Assembly: GCF_000524195.1 (NCBI RefSeq)
Contig: NW_020170382.1
Location: forward strand, 1,425,107-1,489,106
Direction of reading: 5' to 3'
DNA: 64,000 nt
Source: Echinococcus granulosus
Taxonomy: Eukaryota > Platyhelminthes > Cestoda > Cyclophyllidea > Taeniidae
Shown: piece after piece, positions 1 through 18,100 of the stretch
Layout: each line of letters starts with the position of its first letter
Position numbering within the stretch: the first letter of the stretch is position 1
Notes under the pieces: generated by a model
Databases searched by the model: none
The model's input: only the letters and a program-made list of their open reading frames with translations
What the model was told of the DNA's origin: nothing
Position numbers and translations under genes: made by a program

Positions 1-1624
1 ATATCAACCCACGTTATCAGTGGAGAATTGCATCTGAAAAGATTCGCAAAAGAAGGGACGTGGAAACCGTGTTGAATTCGGTTGCGAGTTTTGCCCAACG
101 GTTAGTGCTGAAGCGGGGGTTAGGACTTGACTATCCAACATCATGCATATAGCTTCGAACAGTGAATAATAATGGCGATTTGAGGATGCGGAACCGCTCC
201 CTTCCATCCTACTACTGGGCAAGCGTTGCCATGCTTTCCCACAGAGGCATTACCCTCTGGATACGATTCATCCATTCATCCTATGATTAGGGGATCTCAT
301 CACTCATCATGCCCACCTTTCTAGTCAGTAGTAATCCAGCCATCATACTGTTTTTTGACGTCCCGTTTATCTCACCTGTGCTACCACTCCTTCGGCCCCG
401 CTCTACGCTGATAAAAGAGTTGCTTTCAGATCGGCGTGCCTAATTACATCTCCGCTTCTCTATCTATTTGGTTATGCCATCCGTGTTTATTGTCATCCAA
501 CGTCCCCCGTTTAAATCAGTCAAAAATAATGTGGGCTTACCATGAGCCCTCCCGAATTCAAACAAACAATCCGTCTGCGCTGTACATAAAGTTATGCCCC
601 GATCGGGTGTCCACTTGCGGACCAAGTTGCTAGTGGAGACTAACATGGGTAACTCGAAAACGTATGCCAATCTCTTGCGCTCACTGGTGCCGCCTTTCCT
701 ACTTGAAAACACTGAGTCAATCAAACAAGGAAAGTTGTAGAAATGCACCGGCTTACCAATGCCTGTTCCATTCTTGCTCGGTTCAGCCTTGATAGCACTT
801 TTCAGAGGTAAATCCAAACTTCAGCGCAGCATTTACCTCTTTTGGTGGTGGTCAAAGGCATAAATCTGCCGGGGTTACATCGTACGTGAGCGATGGCGTC
901 CCACATGTAAATTTGTCGCACAATGGGTCACACAGAGAGTGTTTACAGGTATCGCTGCGATCTCCAAACACCCAGCCTGGTACGGTCACAGACGGGCGCA
1001 CAACTGAGCGTCTTTAAAGCGTCCGCCCATGGTAACGACCGTTTGTGAGTTTTACAAATTCGTTTACGAGAAATTTCGTCACTACGTACTATTCCATGCA
1101 CGCTGAACCACTGCTGCCAGATGTCATCTGGACTGGACTGTTCCACGGCTAGGCCACATTTGCCACTTCCCACTGCATACAGTAAATTCACAAAAGTATC
1201 ACTCTTCGTTTGGCAACTTAAAAGACCGAATTCGAATCGAATGCCTTCATGATGAAAAAACATCCTTATTTAACTTATTCAACCCTTCTCTAGAATAAGA
1301 AAGTATTTTAACAGACGGCGCAATTGGTGACAAATCATTTGTCGTAGCAATAGGGATTAATGATATCACAAGCACGCCTAGGTGGTGTAAAAGAGAAAAA
1401 AGAATGCGTGCTATCACATTTCACCAACACTCACTGACTGGAGATCGGACGGAAGGAGAGGTGTAGAATCAAAGTTAGAAAACAGACGTCATAGTACAAA
1501 AAATGGGAGGAGAGCTGGGCAAGTAAGCTCAGAGGTGCTGTATTCTATTGCTGGCTGCAGCGGTGGGGTCGCCGCTGGAGGAGGCTGAAGCCACTGAGAC
1601 GTCATTGTGAACGGTCCGAGCACG
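1..1624. other. Downstream flank of the MAPKAPK gene, no supported gene
   Basis: Several ORFs of 60-117 codons are open here, mainly on the minus strand around 4-222, 464-817 and 943-1263. None shows a domain I recognise, a convincing splice-site pair or a plausible start context. Part of the stretch must be the 3' UTR of the kinase gene ending at 1625. I found no canonical AATAAA on the minus strand close to that stop codon, so the end of the transcript is not fixed. Confidence 0.4.
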
Positions 1625-8883
<7,259 letters not shown>

Positions 8884-9401
8884 TTTAGGGAATAGGATCC
8901 TCCAAAACCCAACCAAAGACCGTGATACTGAAGGCCGTTTCAGGAAAAGCTGTGGTGATACAAAACAAGCATCAATCAGAATATAATGCATATTATGCAA
9001 AAATTGGGGTTTTCGAGTTCATACAAAAATTGCATAGGAATAATCCGAAATTCACTTTTACCAAAAGCATGTATTTAGGCCGAAAGTACATGATATTATG
9101 TTTGGGTATAATTTACAAAAGCTTTCCAATAAGTATTTCTCAATAAAATCAAAAATGTGTCGTTTCTAAGCAAGCAAGAAATGTATTTAAGTGAGCTGGG
9201 CGGTTGCAGCAGATGTGTATGCTGTGGGTTTGGTATAATTAAAAAGTTTTGTCAATCAAAAATGTTAAAGTTTGCACTTGTTAAAGTCAATGCCCATGAT
9301 ACTTAGGCAAAATATGCATCATAGACATAGAGAAGGAGCGGGGCTACTAGCATGGCTAAAGGCCATGCCTCCAAGTAAAAATGCAATCGCGGAGCCTTAA
9401 G

Positions 9402-9598
9402 TGTAATACGATGGTGGTTTACACCCCGGTATTAGTGAGGCACCACTTTTGTGCTTTTGAATTAACCTTCTCGTACCTCGCTGGGTGGGCTGGACTTCGA
9501 GCCATACCAGTAGCCCAGACACCTTCTCTGTGCTAAACATATATTCTGTCCGAGTATCGTGTCTTCTCTCGTCCTCAGGGAAGTATCCGGACGCTTCA
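9402..9598 (+). mobile_element. Diverged LTR copy (TRIM-like family)
   Basis: It begins TGTAATACGATGGTGGTTTA and ends near GGACGCTTCA, 197 bp, and aligns along its length with the better preserved 198-bp LTR at 28795. The flanking 4-mers (taag, gtgc) do not match, so either the duplication has decayed or the copy is truncated. No primer-binding site follows it. Confidence 0.75.
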
Positions 9599-9861
9599 GT
9601 GCTTCAGCCTCTGCAATTTCGCATTGCGGATTGGCCTTCGGTGTCTGTTAATACTTCTGCAGCTCTTCTGTGCCATTGTAATGTCTTTTCTGCCACACAA
9701 CCTCGCCTCTTCGAATTACAGGGAATGACTTGGAATATTGCTTCAACACTTTGTTTTTATTGTAGCTATGGATTAAGGTGTATTCAGAAACCTACAGCTA
9801 GCGGACTTAGTGAACGCATTAACTGTCAATCGTTTGGAGGATTGTAATAAAGATGAGTAGC

Positions 9862-10017
9862 GTAGCACCCCAGTACACAGTACATGTCAGGCTTTACATA
9901 CATTTAACATGCAGAAGTGCCTGGGGCTACCGGCATGACTCACGGGCTAGCCCACTCAGCGAATGTGTAACGGCCGAGACACAAAGTGGCCGAGAGTAAT
10001 GCAACCAACACATTACA
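9862..10017 (-). mobile_element. Diverged LTR copy in reverse orientation
   Basis: Read on the minus strand this starts TGTAATGTGTTGG, continues with a recognisable GAGTGGGCTAGCCC core, and ends GGGGTGCTAC, matching the family's start, middle and end with internal deletions (about 156 bp against 198). It lies between two plus-oriented copies. Confidence 0.6.
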
Positions 10018-10086
10018 AGTAGTGTGGTTTGTCTTCGGGTCTTCTTACTGTGTTTAAAGTGCAGATATATGTGCTTTGAACGTTGG

Positions 10087-10274
10087 TGCAATGCATTGGA
10101 TGTTCGACTATCCGTTTTGGAAAAGGGTCACATTGTTTCTTGGCCATTATACATTCGCCAGGTGGGATGGCCTCTGGGTAATGTCAGTAGTCCTTACTCC
10201 TTTTGTATGATGAATATATTTCTTGTCGGAATATTATACCTTCTTTCGTCCTCGGCGAAGCCTTGGGACGCTAA
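10087..10274 (+). mobile_element. Strongly diverged LTR copy
   Basis: It starts TGCAATGCATTGG, has the core GGTGGGATGGCCTCTGGG, then CTTTCGTCCTCGGCG and ends TTGGGACGCTAA. Order and spacing follow the 198-bp LTR, but identity is low. No target duplication or primer-binding site is visible. Confidence 0.5.
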
Positions 10275-10948
10275 TTTTGAAATTAAATTCTGCCTTGTAG
10301 CGCTTAAAAATTGGGGAAACTAAAACGCAATAAACCGCGAGAATATGAACAATTATAGTGAAAGGAGATTGGGCATGATTTTGGTTTTAATAAATTATAA
10401 ATAAGCTTCCTCATCAACTTTCCTACAATAAATAACAACAGCATGTCATGAGAATAGTTTAGAAAATATCATGGGAGTAATGGGATCGTCTGCAATCTAC
10501 TCTTAATTCCTAATCAGTTGAAAACCCCAGTTGAGTGTATTTATCTACACACCTGGATTGTTGCGTATCCTAAGTTAGTGTTTATGTGCTTCCCATATGG
10601 GTTTCATAAAAGTCCTGAACAAGAAATATTTTTCAGCATTGGTTTCGAGGAATTTTTTTAGCCACAGGAGTTTTAATCTGAATCCCCAATACGAACCTCA
10701 GGTAGGCATTGTTTTGATTACATGAATAAGTATTGTAATGAGGAAAATCGCGCTAATGTCTCAAATTTTCCGGTGCTCCTTTTGGTATCTCTGTTATTTT
10801 ATTTTATGTTCACCTAAATTCAGTTTTTCTGATTCTGCCACTTATGTAAGTGTTTTTACACACCGTAACTCCAGCTTATTTTGTTGAATTTCTGTGGGGT
10901 CGGGGCCATAAATGTATCTTTCACTATTACACCCCCATGTCGCTTTAG

Positions 10949-11200
10949 ATGCATCCCAATACCCTAGCCAACAACTCCAGAACCAATACCCTACCTCGCG
11001 ATTACGAGCGCATGATGCAGAAGATAATGTTTCGAATCGGCCCAACCACCCTTGTGACGAAAAAAATAAAGCCTATGCTGATGAGCAAACGTGAAACGAA
11101 ATTCAGTGAAGAAGCGCGTCTATCCACGCCACAGGGTCGCGAGATCATGTACCGCCGCTTGCTCAGCGGCAAGAGAAACCTTGTACCCTTTGGAAAATAG
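10949..11200 (+). CDS. MRPL34: Probable mitochondrial large-subunit ribosomal protein bL34m
   Basis: A small basic protein of 83 aa. The C-terminal part, KRETKFSEEARLSTPQGRE followed by IMYRRLLSGKRNL, aligns without gaps to the bL34 family pattern KRK-KHG-RLSTP-G-RR-L-GRK; animal MRPL34 proteins are of similar length. bL34 sits near the peptide exit region of the mitochondrial 50S-like subunit. The family's HG is replaced by FS and several conserved positions differ, so this is a divergent member. The ATG is immediately preceded by a polypyrimidine-AG acceptor (gtcgctttag), so I take 10949 as the start, consistent with a trans-spliced leader; an upstream cis exon is the alternative. No AATAAA was found just downstream. 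Confidence 0.6.
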   Translation: MHPNTLANNSRTNTLPRDYERMMQKIMFRIGPTTLVTKKIKPMLMSKRETKFSEEARLSTPQGREIMYRRLLSGKRNLVPFGK

Positions 11201-11876
11201 TAATCTCCCTGTCTTAAGAAAAAGCCTCATTGTTTCCTTTGAAAATGTAGGTACTTCCACCCGAGCAGTTTTACGCCTCATCTGTCCTCGGGTTATGCAA
11301 ATGCCTCACTTTGAGGGGATTTCCAGTTAGTGTCTTGATCTTTATCACTGGGGAAATCGTTTTGTGGTTTGTGCTTACTTTTCTACCTCCTGGGCCATTT
11401 ATAACTTTCTTCCTTCGAAGCCCTTTGTGATTTTTAATCCAACTTCAAAGTGTCTTTGTAATACGTACTGCTCTTCGGGTCTATGCCCCCCCCGTATCAC
11501 AGCCCAAAAGACGAGGAGACTTGGGATTCCCTTCACTGACTACTGAAGTACGTTGGCACCTCTCTAACATGAACTCCGGTACAGAACACTTAAACACACG
11601 TGCGGGGGCAAGTAGTCTTCCCTGACCGAAACGCAGAGGTGCCATTGGCTTCGCCGGCGTCACTGTACAGCCGTGCACCACACTTGATTACTGATGGCGA
11701 TCCTAGAGTAGTGATGTTTAGGTCAAAACGGACCCTCCTAGCATCGTCGCACTATCACACTCCACTCTAGTAAGCATCGAGGTAAGATGCCCCACGAGAT
11801 TGAAATTTTTTACATCTGCTTCCCGCCGAGGTAAAAACAAGGCCAGAAATCCACCGACGATAATATGCAAAGGGCA
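11201..11876. other. Intergenic, nothing recognised
   Basis: This lies between the bL34m candidate and the polyadenylation signal of the convergent RNPS1 gene. It contains short overlapping ORFs on both strands, a C-homopolymer near 11484 and no motif I can assign. Confidence 0.4.
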
Positions 11877-11882
11877 TTTATT
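11877..11882 (-). terminator. Polyadenylation signal of RNPS1 (AATAAA on minus strand)
   Basis: TTTATT on the plus strand reads AATAAA on the minus strand, about 290 bases past the RNPS1 stop codon. It is the first canonical hexamer downstream of that gene. Confidence 0.55.
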
Positions 11883-11950
11883 CCAAACACGTACACGCGC
11901 AGTCACGATAATGACGGTGATCACTTTCCAAATGCGACGACGATTTCAAG

Positions 11951-12133
11951 TGGGGGGGGGAGGAGGAGGCGAGAGTGCAAGAGATACGAGGATTAGAGGA
12001 TAGAGAGCTAGAGATAGGTAGGAGCAGAAGCATGAGTAAGAGAGGGAGAGAACCCTAAAATGCTGAAGCAGTTGAAGCATTAGGAATAGGAGGAGGAGGA
12101 GTAGAAGAGGCCTAGGAGGGAGGAGGGGAGATG
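11951..12133 (-). other. CU-rich tract in the RNPS1 3' UTR
   Basis: The plus strand is almost entirely purine for roughly 180 bases, starting with a run of eight G followed by AGG repeats and ending in GGAGG blocks. The RNPS1 mRNA, transcribed leftwards, therefore carries a long pyrimidine-rich 3' UTR between stop codon and polyadenylation signal. Such tracts are typical targets of PTB/PCBP-type proteins; a role here is inference. Confidence 0.5.
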
Positions 12134-12174
12134 TAAACCTGTATCAAAACCTATAAAAACCCGTGACGAATTAT

Positions 12175-15100
12175 TCATCTGCGCGCACGAGGGCGTGGCC
12201 GATGACGACGACGACGACGTGACGAAGAGGATGCCGAGCTGGATGATGAAGACGATCTTGAACTGCTTTCTGCTGAAGACGACGACGAAGAGGAGGTGGA
12301 GGAAGACGAAGAGGAGCTAGAGGAGGGGAAGCGCTTTCGAGAGGCTCCACCACTGACCGGTTGCTTCCCACGGCTCGGCGCACGCTGCGACTGCTTTCCA
12401 GTCGATTCTTTTGGAGCGGAATCACCCACTCCACTGTCGCTTGGCTTTCCATCACCACCACCACCGCCACCACTTCGAGACGCTGTATTGATAGGTCGTG
12501 TGTTTGAAGTCAACGGACTTCTTGAGCGTCTCTCACGTCTCGCCGGCGGGCCTAGCGTAACGGAACACTTTTAATCTTATTTTGAAAAACATGAGCGCTG
12601 CTCTGCTATTTGTCTCCCCCGATCTCCCCAGTGCTCTTGGGCTTCGTGACGTCTTCGGGGATGACTTAGACACGACGCTATGGCTACGGGATCAGCAAGG
12701 ATTATGACCCCTTGCCAATGTGGAGGAACTTCTGTTTCAGCTCACCACCACGTTCTAAATGGTATTAATGTATGCTAATGAGTCCTACCACAGGCATATA
12801 TAACACACATCGCTACCGTTTGGACCATTTTCGCAATGTGAGTAAGCGCTACGTGGCACGGCTGGAGAATAACAACCGCTACTCTGCTATGCTTTTGCAG
12901 ACAAAGGGTCTGTACAAAAACATTCTCCATCACGGTGAGTGGGAGTCTTGGTATAGTTGCGTGACGACGCCAGGCAATAAAGAATAAGCGAAAAGAAAGA
13001 AACCAAGTGATTGGAAATTAAGGTTTATCAAAAGCGAGACTAAAGAAGTACAAGTTCGACTCTTAAGTAAGAAATTGTTGTTCTTATCGTTATAGCACTT
13101 CTCTCTAGAGGTAGTGAAAAATTCAGCGCTTTTATACAGATAACCGCGTAGACTGCCAGAAATTGAGGCATTGAGTAATGCCCAATCCTACTAAACACCT
13201 GGATTTCACAAGGTAAAGCAGTGAAGGGTGTACGAAACGGATGCTGATGTGACACAACTAGAAAAAAAAAACAAAACTACTCACGCTGTGATGTTTTGTA
13301 GGCATTATACCGCATACAAGAAAGTTAGTAGTAACGATTAGACAGGTTTTTTGTCGCGTTCAAGGGCTTTGATATCTCAATAATAACAGCGCCGTCAAAA
13401 TCCAGTGGGTGAGGAAACCAAGTAGTGGGATATTGGCCACGTATGGAAAAATAGGACCAGAATTCTACGATTGGGATCTTCCAGCATAAACCACCACGGT
13501 GGCTCCCAGAGACAAGAGGGATGGAATCCTAAGCTGAAAATCATGATGGGTAATAAAAACGTCAATACGTCTACGGATATTTAAATGTACTCAAATGGAA
13601 ACGAGGCGCTTAGTAGACAACTGGAGGAAGTGGAAGATGCACAAGACTATTGCCAAAGTTTAGGGAGAAAAACCGCTACTTCGAGATGTTCTGCGACCAT
13701 GGCGCCACACTAAGGAAAGAATCCACTGCATTAGGAAGTCCCACAGCAGTGTGCTCTGAAAAATTAACATTACTGGTAGCTTTTACTAAACTTTTCAGTT
13801 ATTTAAGAAAACTATGCGAAAATCAACGTGCAATTAGTGGATCATCATAGAAGGTGAAGACGGTCATCAAAAGCATGATTACAATTCTAAAATCGAGGCA
13901 TTCAAATCAGATATTGTCACTGCCACCACTACTTCGCTTTGGCCTTGGAGAAACAAGGAAAGTAGGGATTTTCACCAGAAACCTTAACACGATCACAAAT
14001 TTCTAATCTTACTGTTGAAACTGGGCGGTTCCAGCTGGTGAGTGATTTGTGAAACAACCCCCAAGGTAGAAGTTAGCGGCGTGGAGCAATTAAAAACCAA
14101 CTACTGTTCTGCGAAGCTTTTTGGACGCAACCTGGTGAGAGAAAAGCACATTCTTAGTCTCGGTGGAAAGAAACCGCAAAGAGTTCAAACATTTGGAAAG
14201 TCTATGCCGTAAAACATTATCACCTATATTTACTCCACTTTTGCCATTATTTGAAAACATGTTGCGTGGTAAGACAACAATGGAATTATGATGTCAGTTG
14301 GAGAATGAGGACACTTAAGAACGAAATACTATTTAGGATCACGCTATTCAAATCCAAAACTGCCCATTCCACCATCACGATGCACCACTTTTGAGTCAGG
14401 AGAATACGGTTCTATGGTGAGATCATGATGGCGCACTACAAGTATAGTTACTTTGGAAGTGCCGACACTATCCAGTGGACTGTTAAGCCACGGCCATACG
14501 CATTGGTAGACCAAGACCAACCGGAACTTCATAACGTTCGTAGCCCTCTCATTGTGCCATGAGAATTAGGCAATGTTGGAAGTCGCTTAATCTTACCAAA
14601 AGTGGGCTTTGGTGCAATGTTTACGAACACTGAGAATATAGTTCCGTCAGGTATTTTTGATTTTGAATTTACACAAGTTGTGGGACGTATTTCACGACAT
14701 AGTGATGACAAAACTGTCTCTTACACCACATTACATCAATTTGAGGCCAAGAACATGCACTACTCTGTCGAAGGTTGTATTTGGGATTTTATAATCACTT
14801 ACATTGTTTAGGCGTAGTAAAATTAGACTGCGTTGGAAACTACAGGTACCCAGGTATCAGAACAGGAGACTCTAGGTTCAGGAGATCAATTTTTCGACCA
14901 GAAACGAATGGTCAACTTAATCGCGTATGGAAATTTTTGATTGCATTAGAGAAATTGGAAGCCTTCGGTCGTAGGTAAACCTACCAAAACTAGAGGTGTT
15001 CGTTGAAAGGCTAGGTTAGTGACCTGCTATATCCGAAACATATCATAAGCTTGATATCGGAAAAGACTGGCGGACGTGTAAAATCGCACAGCCCCTACCC

Positions 15101-18100
15101 GGAGCAGCCGGATGCGCGCGCAAAAGTTGTGTGTGCCTGTATGTGTGTGTGACTCGCCATTTAGTAGGAGTGGCAGGGTGTGCGCGCGCAAACGATCGTA
15201 CGCGCGGGATAGGCTAACCAGCGAGCAAGACCAATGAACACTCGTAAAACTAATTCATTTCTGCCAGAGAGGGAGGCAGTGAGAACGAAGCGGTCCCACG
15301 CGAATAAAGATCAAACGACTTCACAAGCGCACACAAACTACACTCCGCGTGGGTAGGCGGGTGGTGATGGCCATGGTTATAAATCTGTCAGGAAACAAAT
15401 CGACTATGCGCATCAGTAACCCGCGCACAAGCCTGCACAGGAAACGCTGAGAGCGCACCCACAACTAAGGCTGAGCCGAAGTAGGAGAGGGGGGAGAAGG
15501 CAAAAGAGCGCACTTACTGGGCCGACGATAGCGTGAGGAGGCAGCAGCGCCGGGTGGAGAACGGTTGCTACCACCGCCGCCACCGCCGCGACCGGTAGCA
15601 GCAGCAGGGCGAGAAGAGAATGGGCTGCCGGCGGTGGCGCGGGAGGAGCGCGGGGGTGGTGAGGGCGAATGGCCGCGTTGGCGACGCGTGCGATCACCAT
15701 CGTCACCACGATGATGGCGATCACCACCGCCACCGTCGCGTGAGCGCAGCACTGCATCCTCGTGACCGGAACGCCGACTTCTACGGTGGGATTGGAAAGA
15801 GGGGACAAAACACAAAGGTGAGCAAGCCTACAATGCAGTCAATACAATTTTATGAATGCTTCACGTATGTAAATTTAAGTACGCAGGCCTTGGCCTCCCA
15901 AGACTTAGCATGTAGCTCTGCCGATATCACACATGCTACTGATCTCCAGTCCTTTTTAATGTAAATAGTAGAACCAAATCTAGACCTGCAGAATTCATTA
16001 CTTTGGATACTGTATCGAAGATGGACTGTAGCACCCGGTTCTTCCCTAGTACGTATACGTCTGGATGGAAATGACATGAATAGAATGCCATAACGCTAAT
16101 GTGAACGAAACCTGTGATGACTAAAGAACCCATGAAGTTAAATTACAACTAAAAGAAATATCGTTGTTAAGACACTTCCTAGTTCTAATTGGACAAACTT
16201 AGGACCGCGTGTAATACCAAACAACTAACCACTGCAGTTGGGAACACCTTTGACAAGATACTGTTGCAAGGGTGATTAAAAGACTCGACAATAATCATAG
16301 ATGGCTTCAAAACTGCAAGTTTTGGAGTATGAATGAAGACCACTAGCGCATATCATGATTAGTCAAGAAGGGTCCCACAAACCATGGACACATTTAATTT
16401 GATAGGATCCAGACTTTCAATCGGTCACTCATGCAGTACTATAGCGCCAGTACACAGGTCCGTTCCTTCAATAACGTTAAACAACCGGATTTCTCTAAGA
16501 TCCAAAGATGCAGTTCTAGGAATTAAAAGCAAAACAGATATACACCGTATCAGAAAACATTGAAACCCATGATTTCGCAGTTTTTGAGTTTGCACGAGGC
16601 CTACCGGTGTGTATCGTGATCAGTGAAGAAACGTGACGCAAAACATAATTTGTGAAGTACACCTAACCAGATCAGATAACTCTTAATAGGTAGGTGAAAC
16701 GGACCAGTCGATCCAAAGCCATCAATCAGCCAGTAAATGTTAGTTACGGTAAAAAGCTCACAAAAAATCCGGAATGAAAACCCAATTAATAGTTCGTATT
16801 GAAAAGTGAGACCATTTACTTTGGACAGAACACAGTTGTAAGGACGCGGGTAAAATCAAGATTATGTAAACGAATAGAGGCATATCTAGCACAACGTAAG
16901 TTAAGCAAGTGATTCTTGCGCTATCCACCAAATCAGTAGGCAAATGGCAGTGACAACATAGCCAGCAAGAAATCATACGTTGGAGGGGAGGTCTGATGGT
17001 GACGGCGCCTGGTGTCGCGAGAGCCGAGAGGCGAGAGTTGTCTGCCCGAGCGTGAAGTGGTATGCTGGGTTGACGGCGGTGGCAGAACCTCGGTTACGTT
17101 CACCTCCTGGCCGTCGATCTGGCCCCCGTTCATGTAATTCACTGCGTCAGAGGCTGCCTGCGGGCTGGTGAAGTCTATGTAAGCGAAGCCCCGATGGAAC
17201 TCGGGGTGCATATGGTCTGAGGGCATCTCCACTGCCTTCACTTGGCCCCAGGTTGAGAAGATCTCCGAGATGTGCGCCTAGATACAGGGAAGAATGAATG
17301 AAATGCACGAGAAATACAGGGATGTGACTGATAGCTCCTACAGCATTAAAACCCCTTCTAGTAGTAGATCAGTATGGAACATGTGATGGGACATCAGTAG
17401 AAACGGCTAACGATTCTTGATTTTTGACTCCAGTGAATGCTCCTATCAGCAGAATTTAAAGCGAAATGTTTCCTAAGAACTAAGCTGTGTCGTAGACTCA
17501 ACACAACAACAGAAAGCTTAAGACATAAATGGAAGTTGGATAGTGAACACGAGACCCACTTAAAGTGCCCTTCGAAGAAATAGACATACAGGATTTACGC
17601 ATCAACGGTATAAATTGGATGCTATTTTTGAAATCCGATTTTTTTGCGGAACTAAGACTGAGAGAAGAAGGAATCATTAATGGGATTTTTAATCACTAGA
17701 GTATATGTTGACCGATAAATCTGTGTAACAACTGTTCAGCCGAACGTCTCAACGATAGGAGATACCCTACGTGTAGAACACAAAAGTGGGGAGGAAAACA
17801 TTCACCTCTGGCTACCGGCGAAAAAATTACTTCACAGCAATGCCAGAGCATTCGATTCAATAAATCGGTGAACAGCTAGAGCTCTTAATTACTTGGGATT
17901 CCTAGGAAAAGTACGAGGTTAGCCAAGTTCACTGAAAATGACTCTACGTTCCATGATGGAAAATACCAATTAGCGCAAGCTAGCAGGTATAACCAGGACA
18001 ATGAAAAAATTAAACAAAGTGCACAAGGAGCAGTGGAAAGTCCAATTAGTAATCCAATTTTGATCAAATGGCTACATTACTAATTAACAATAGGGAGCAG

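Larger units (their letters stand above)
8884..10948. other. Intergenic region with degraded LTR copies
   Basis: About 2 kb between the kinase gene (leftwards) and the bL34 candidate (rightwards). It holds at least three diverged copies of the window's LTR family, listed separately, plus a small minus-orientation fragment around 9330-9400 (ggggctactagcatgg is the complement of an LTR core). ORFs overlapping these copies, such as 9485-9847, are chance readings of LTR sequence. The remainder, 10275-10948, is AT-rich with nothing recognised. Confidence 0.55.

Noticed and set aside
464..817. 117-codon minus-strand ORF
   Set aside because: No recognisable domain, opposite-strand ORF overlaps, and no link to the kinase gene could be made.
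12296..12574. Acidic plus-strand ORF
   Set aside because: Antisense reading of the RNPS1 poly-Ser/Arg exon; the Glu-rich product is the mirror of serine codons.
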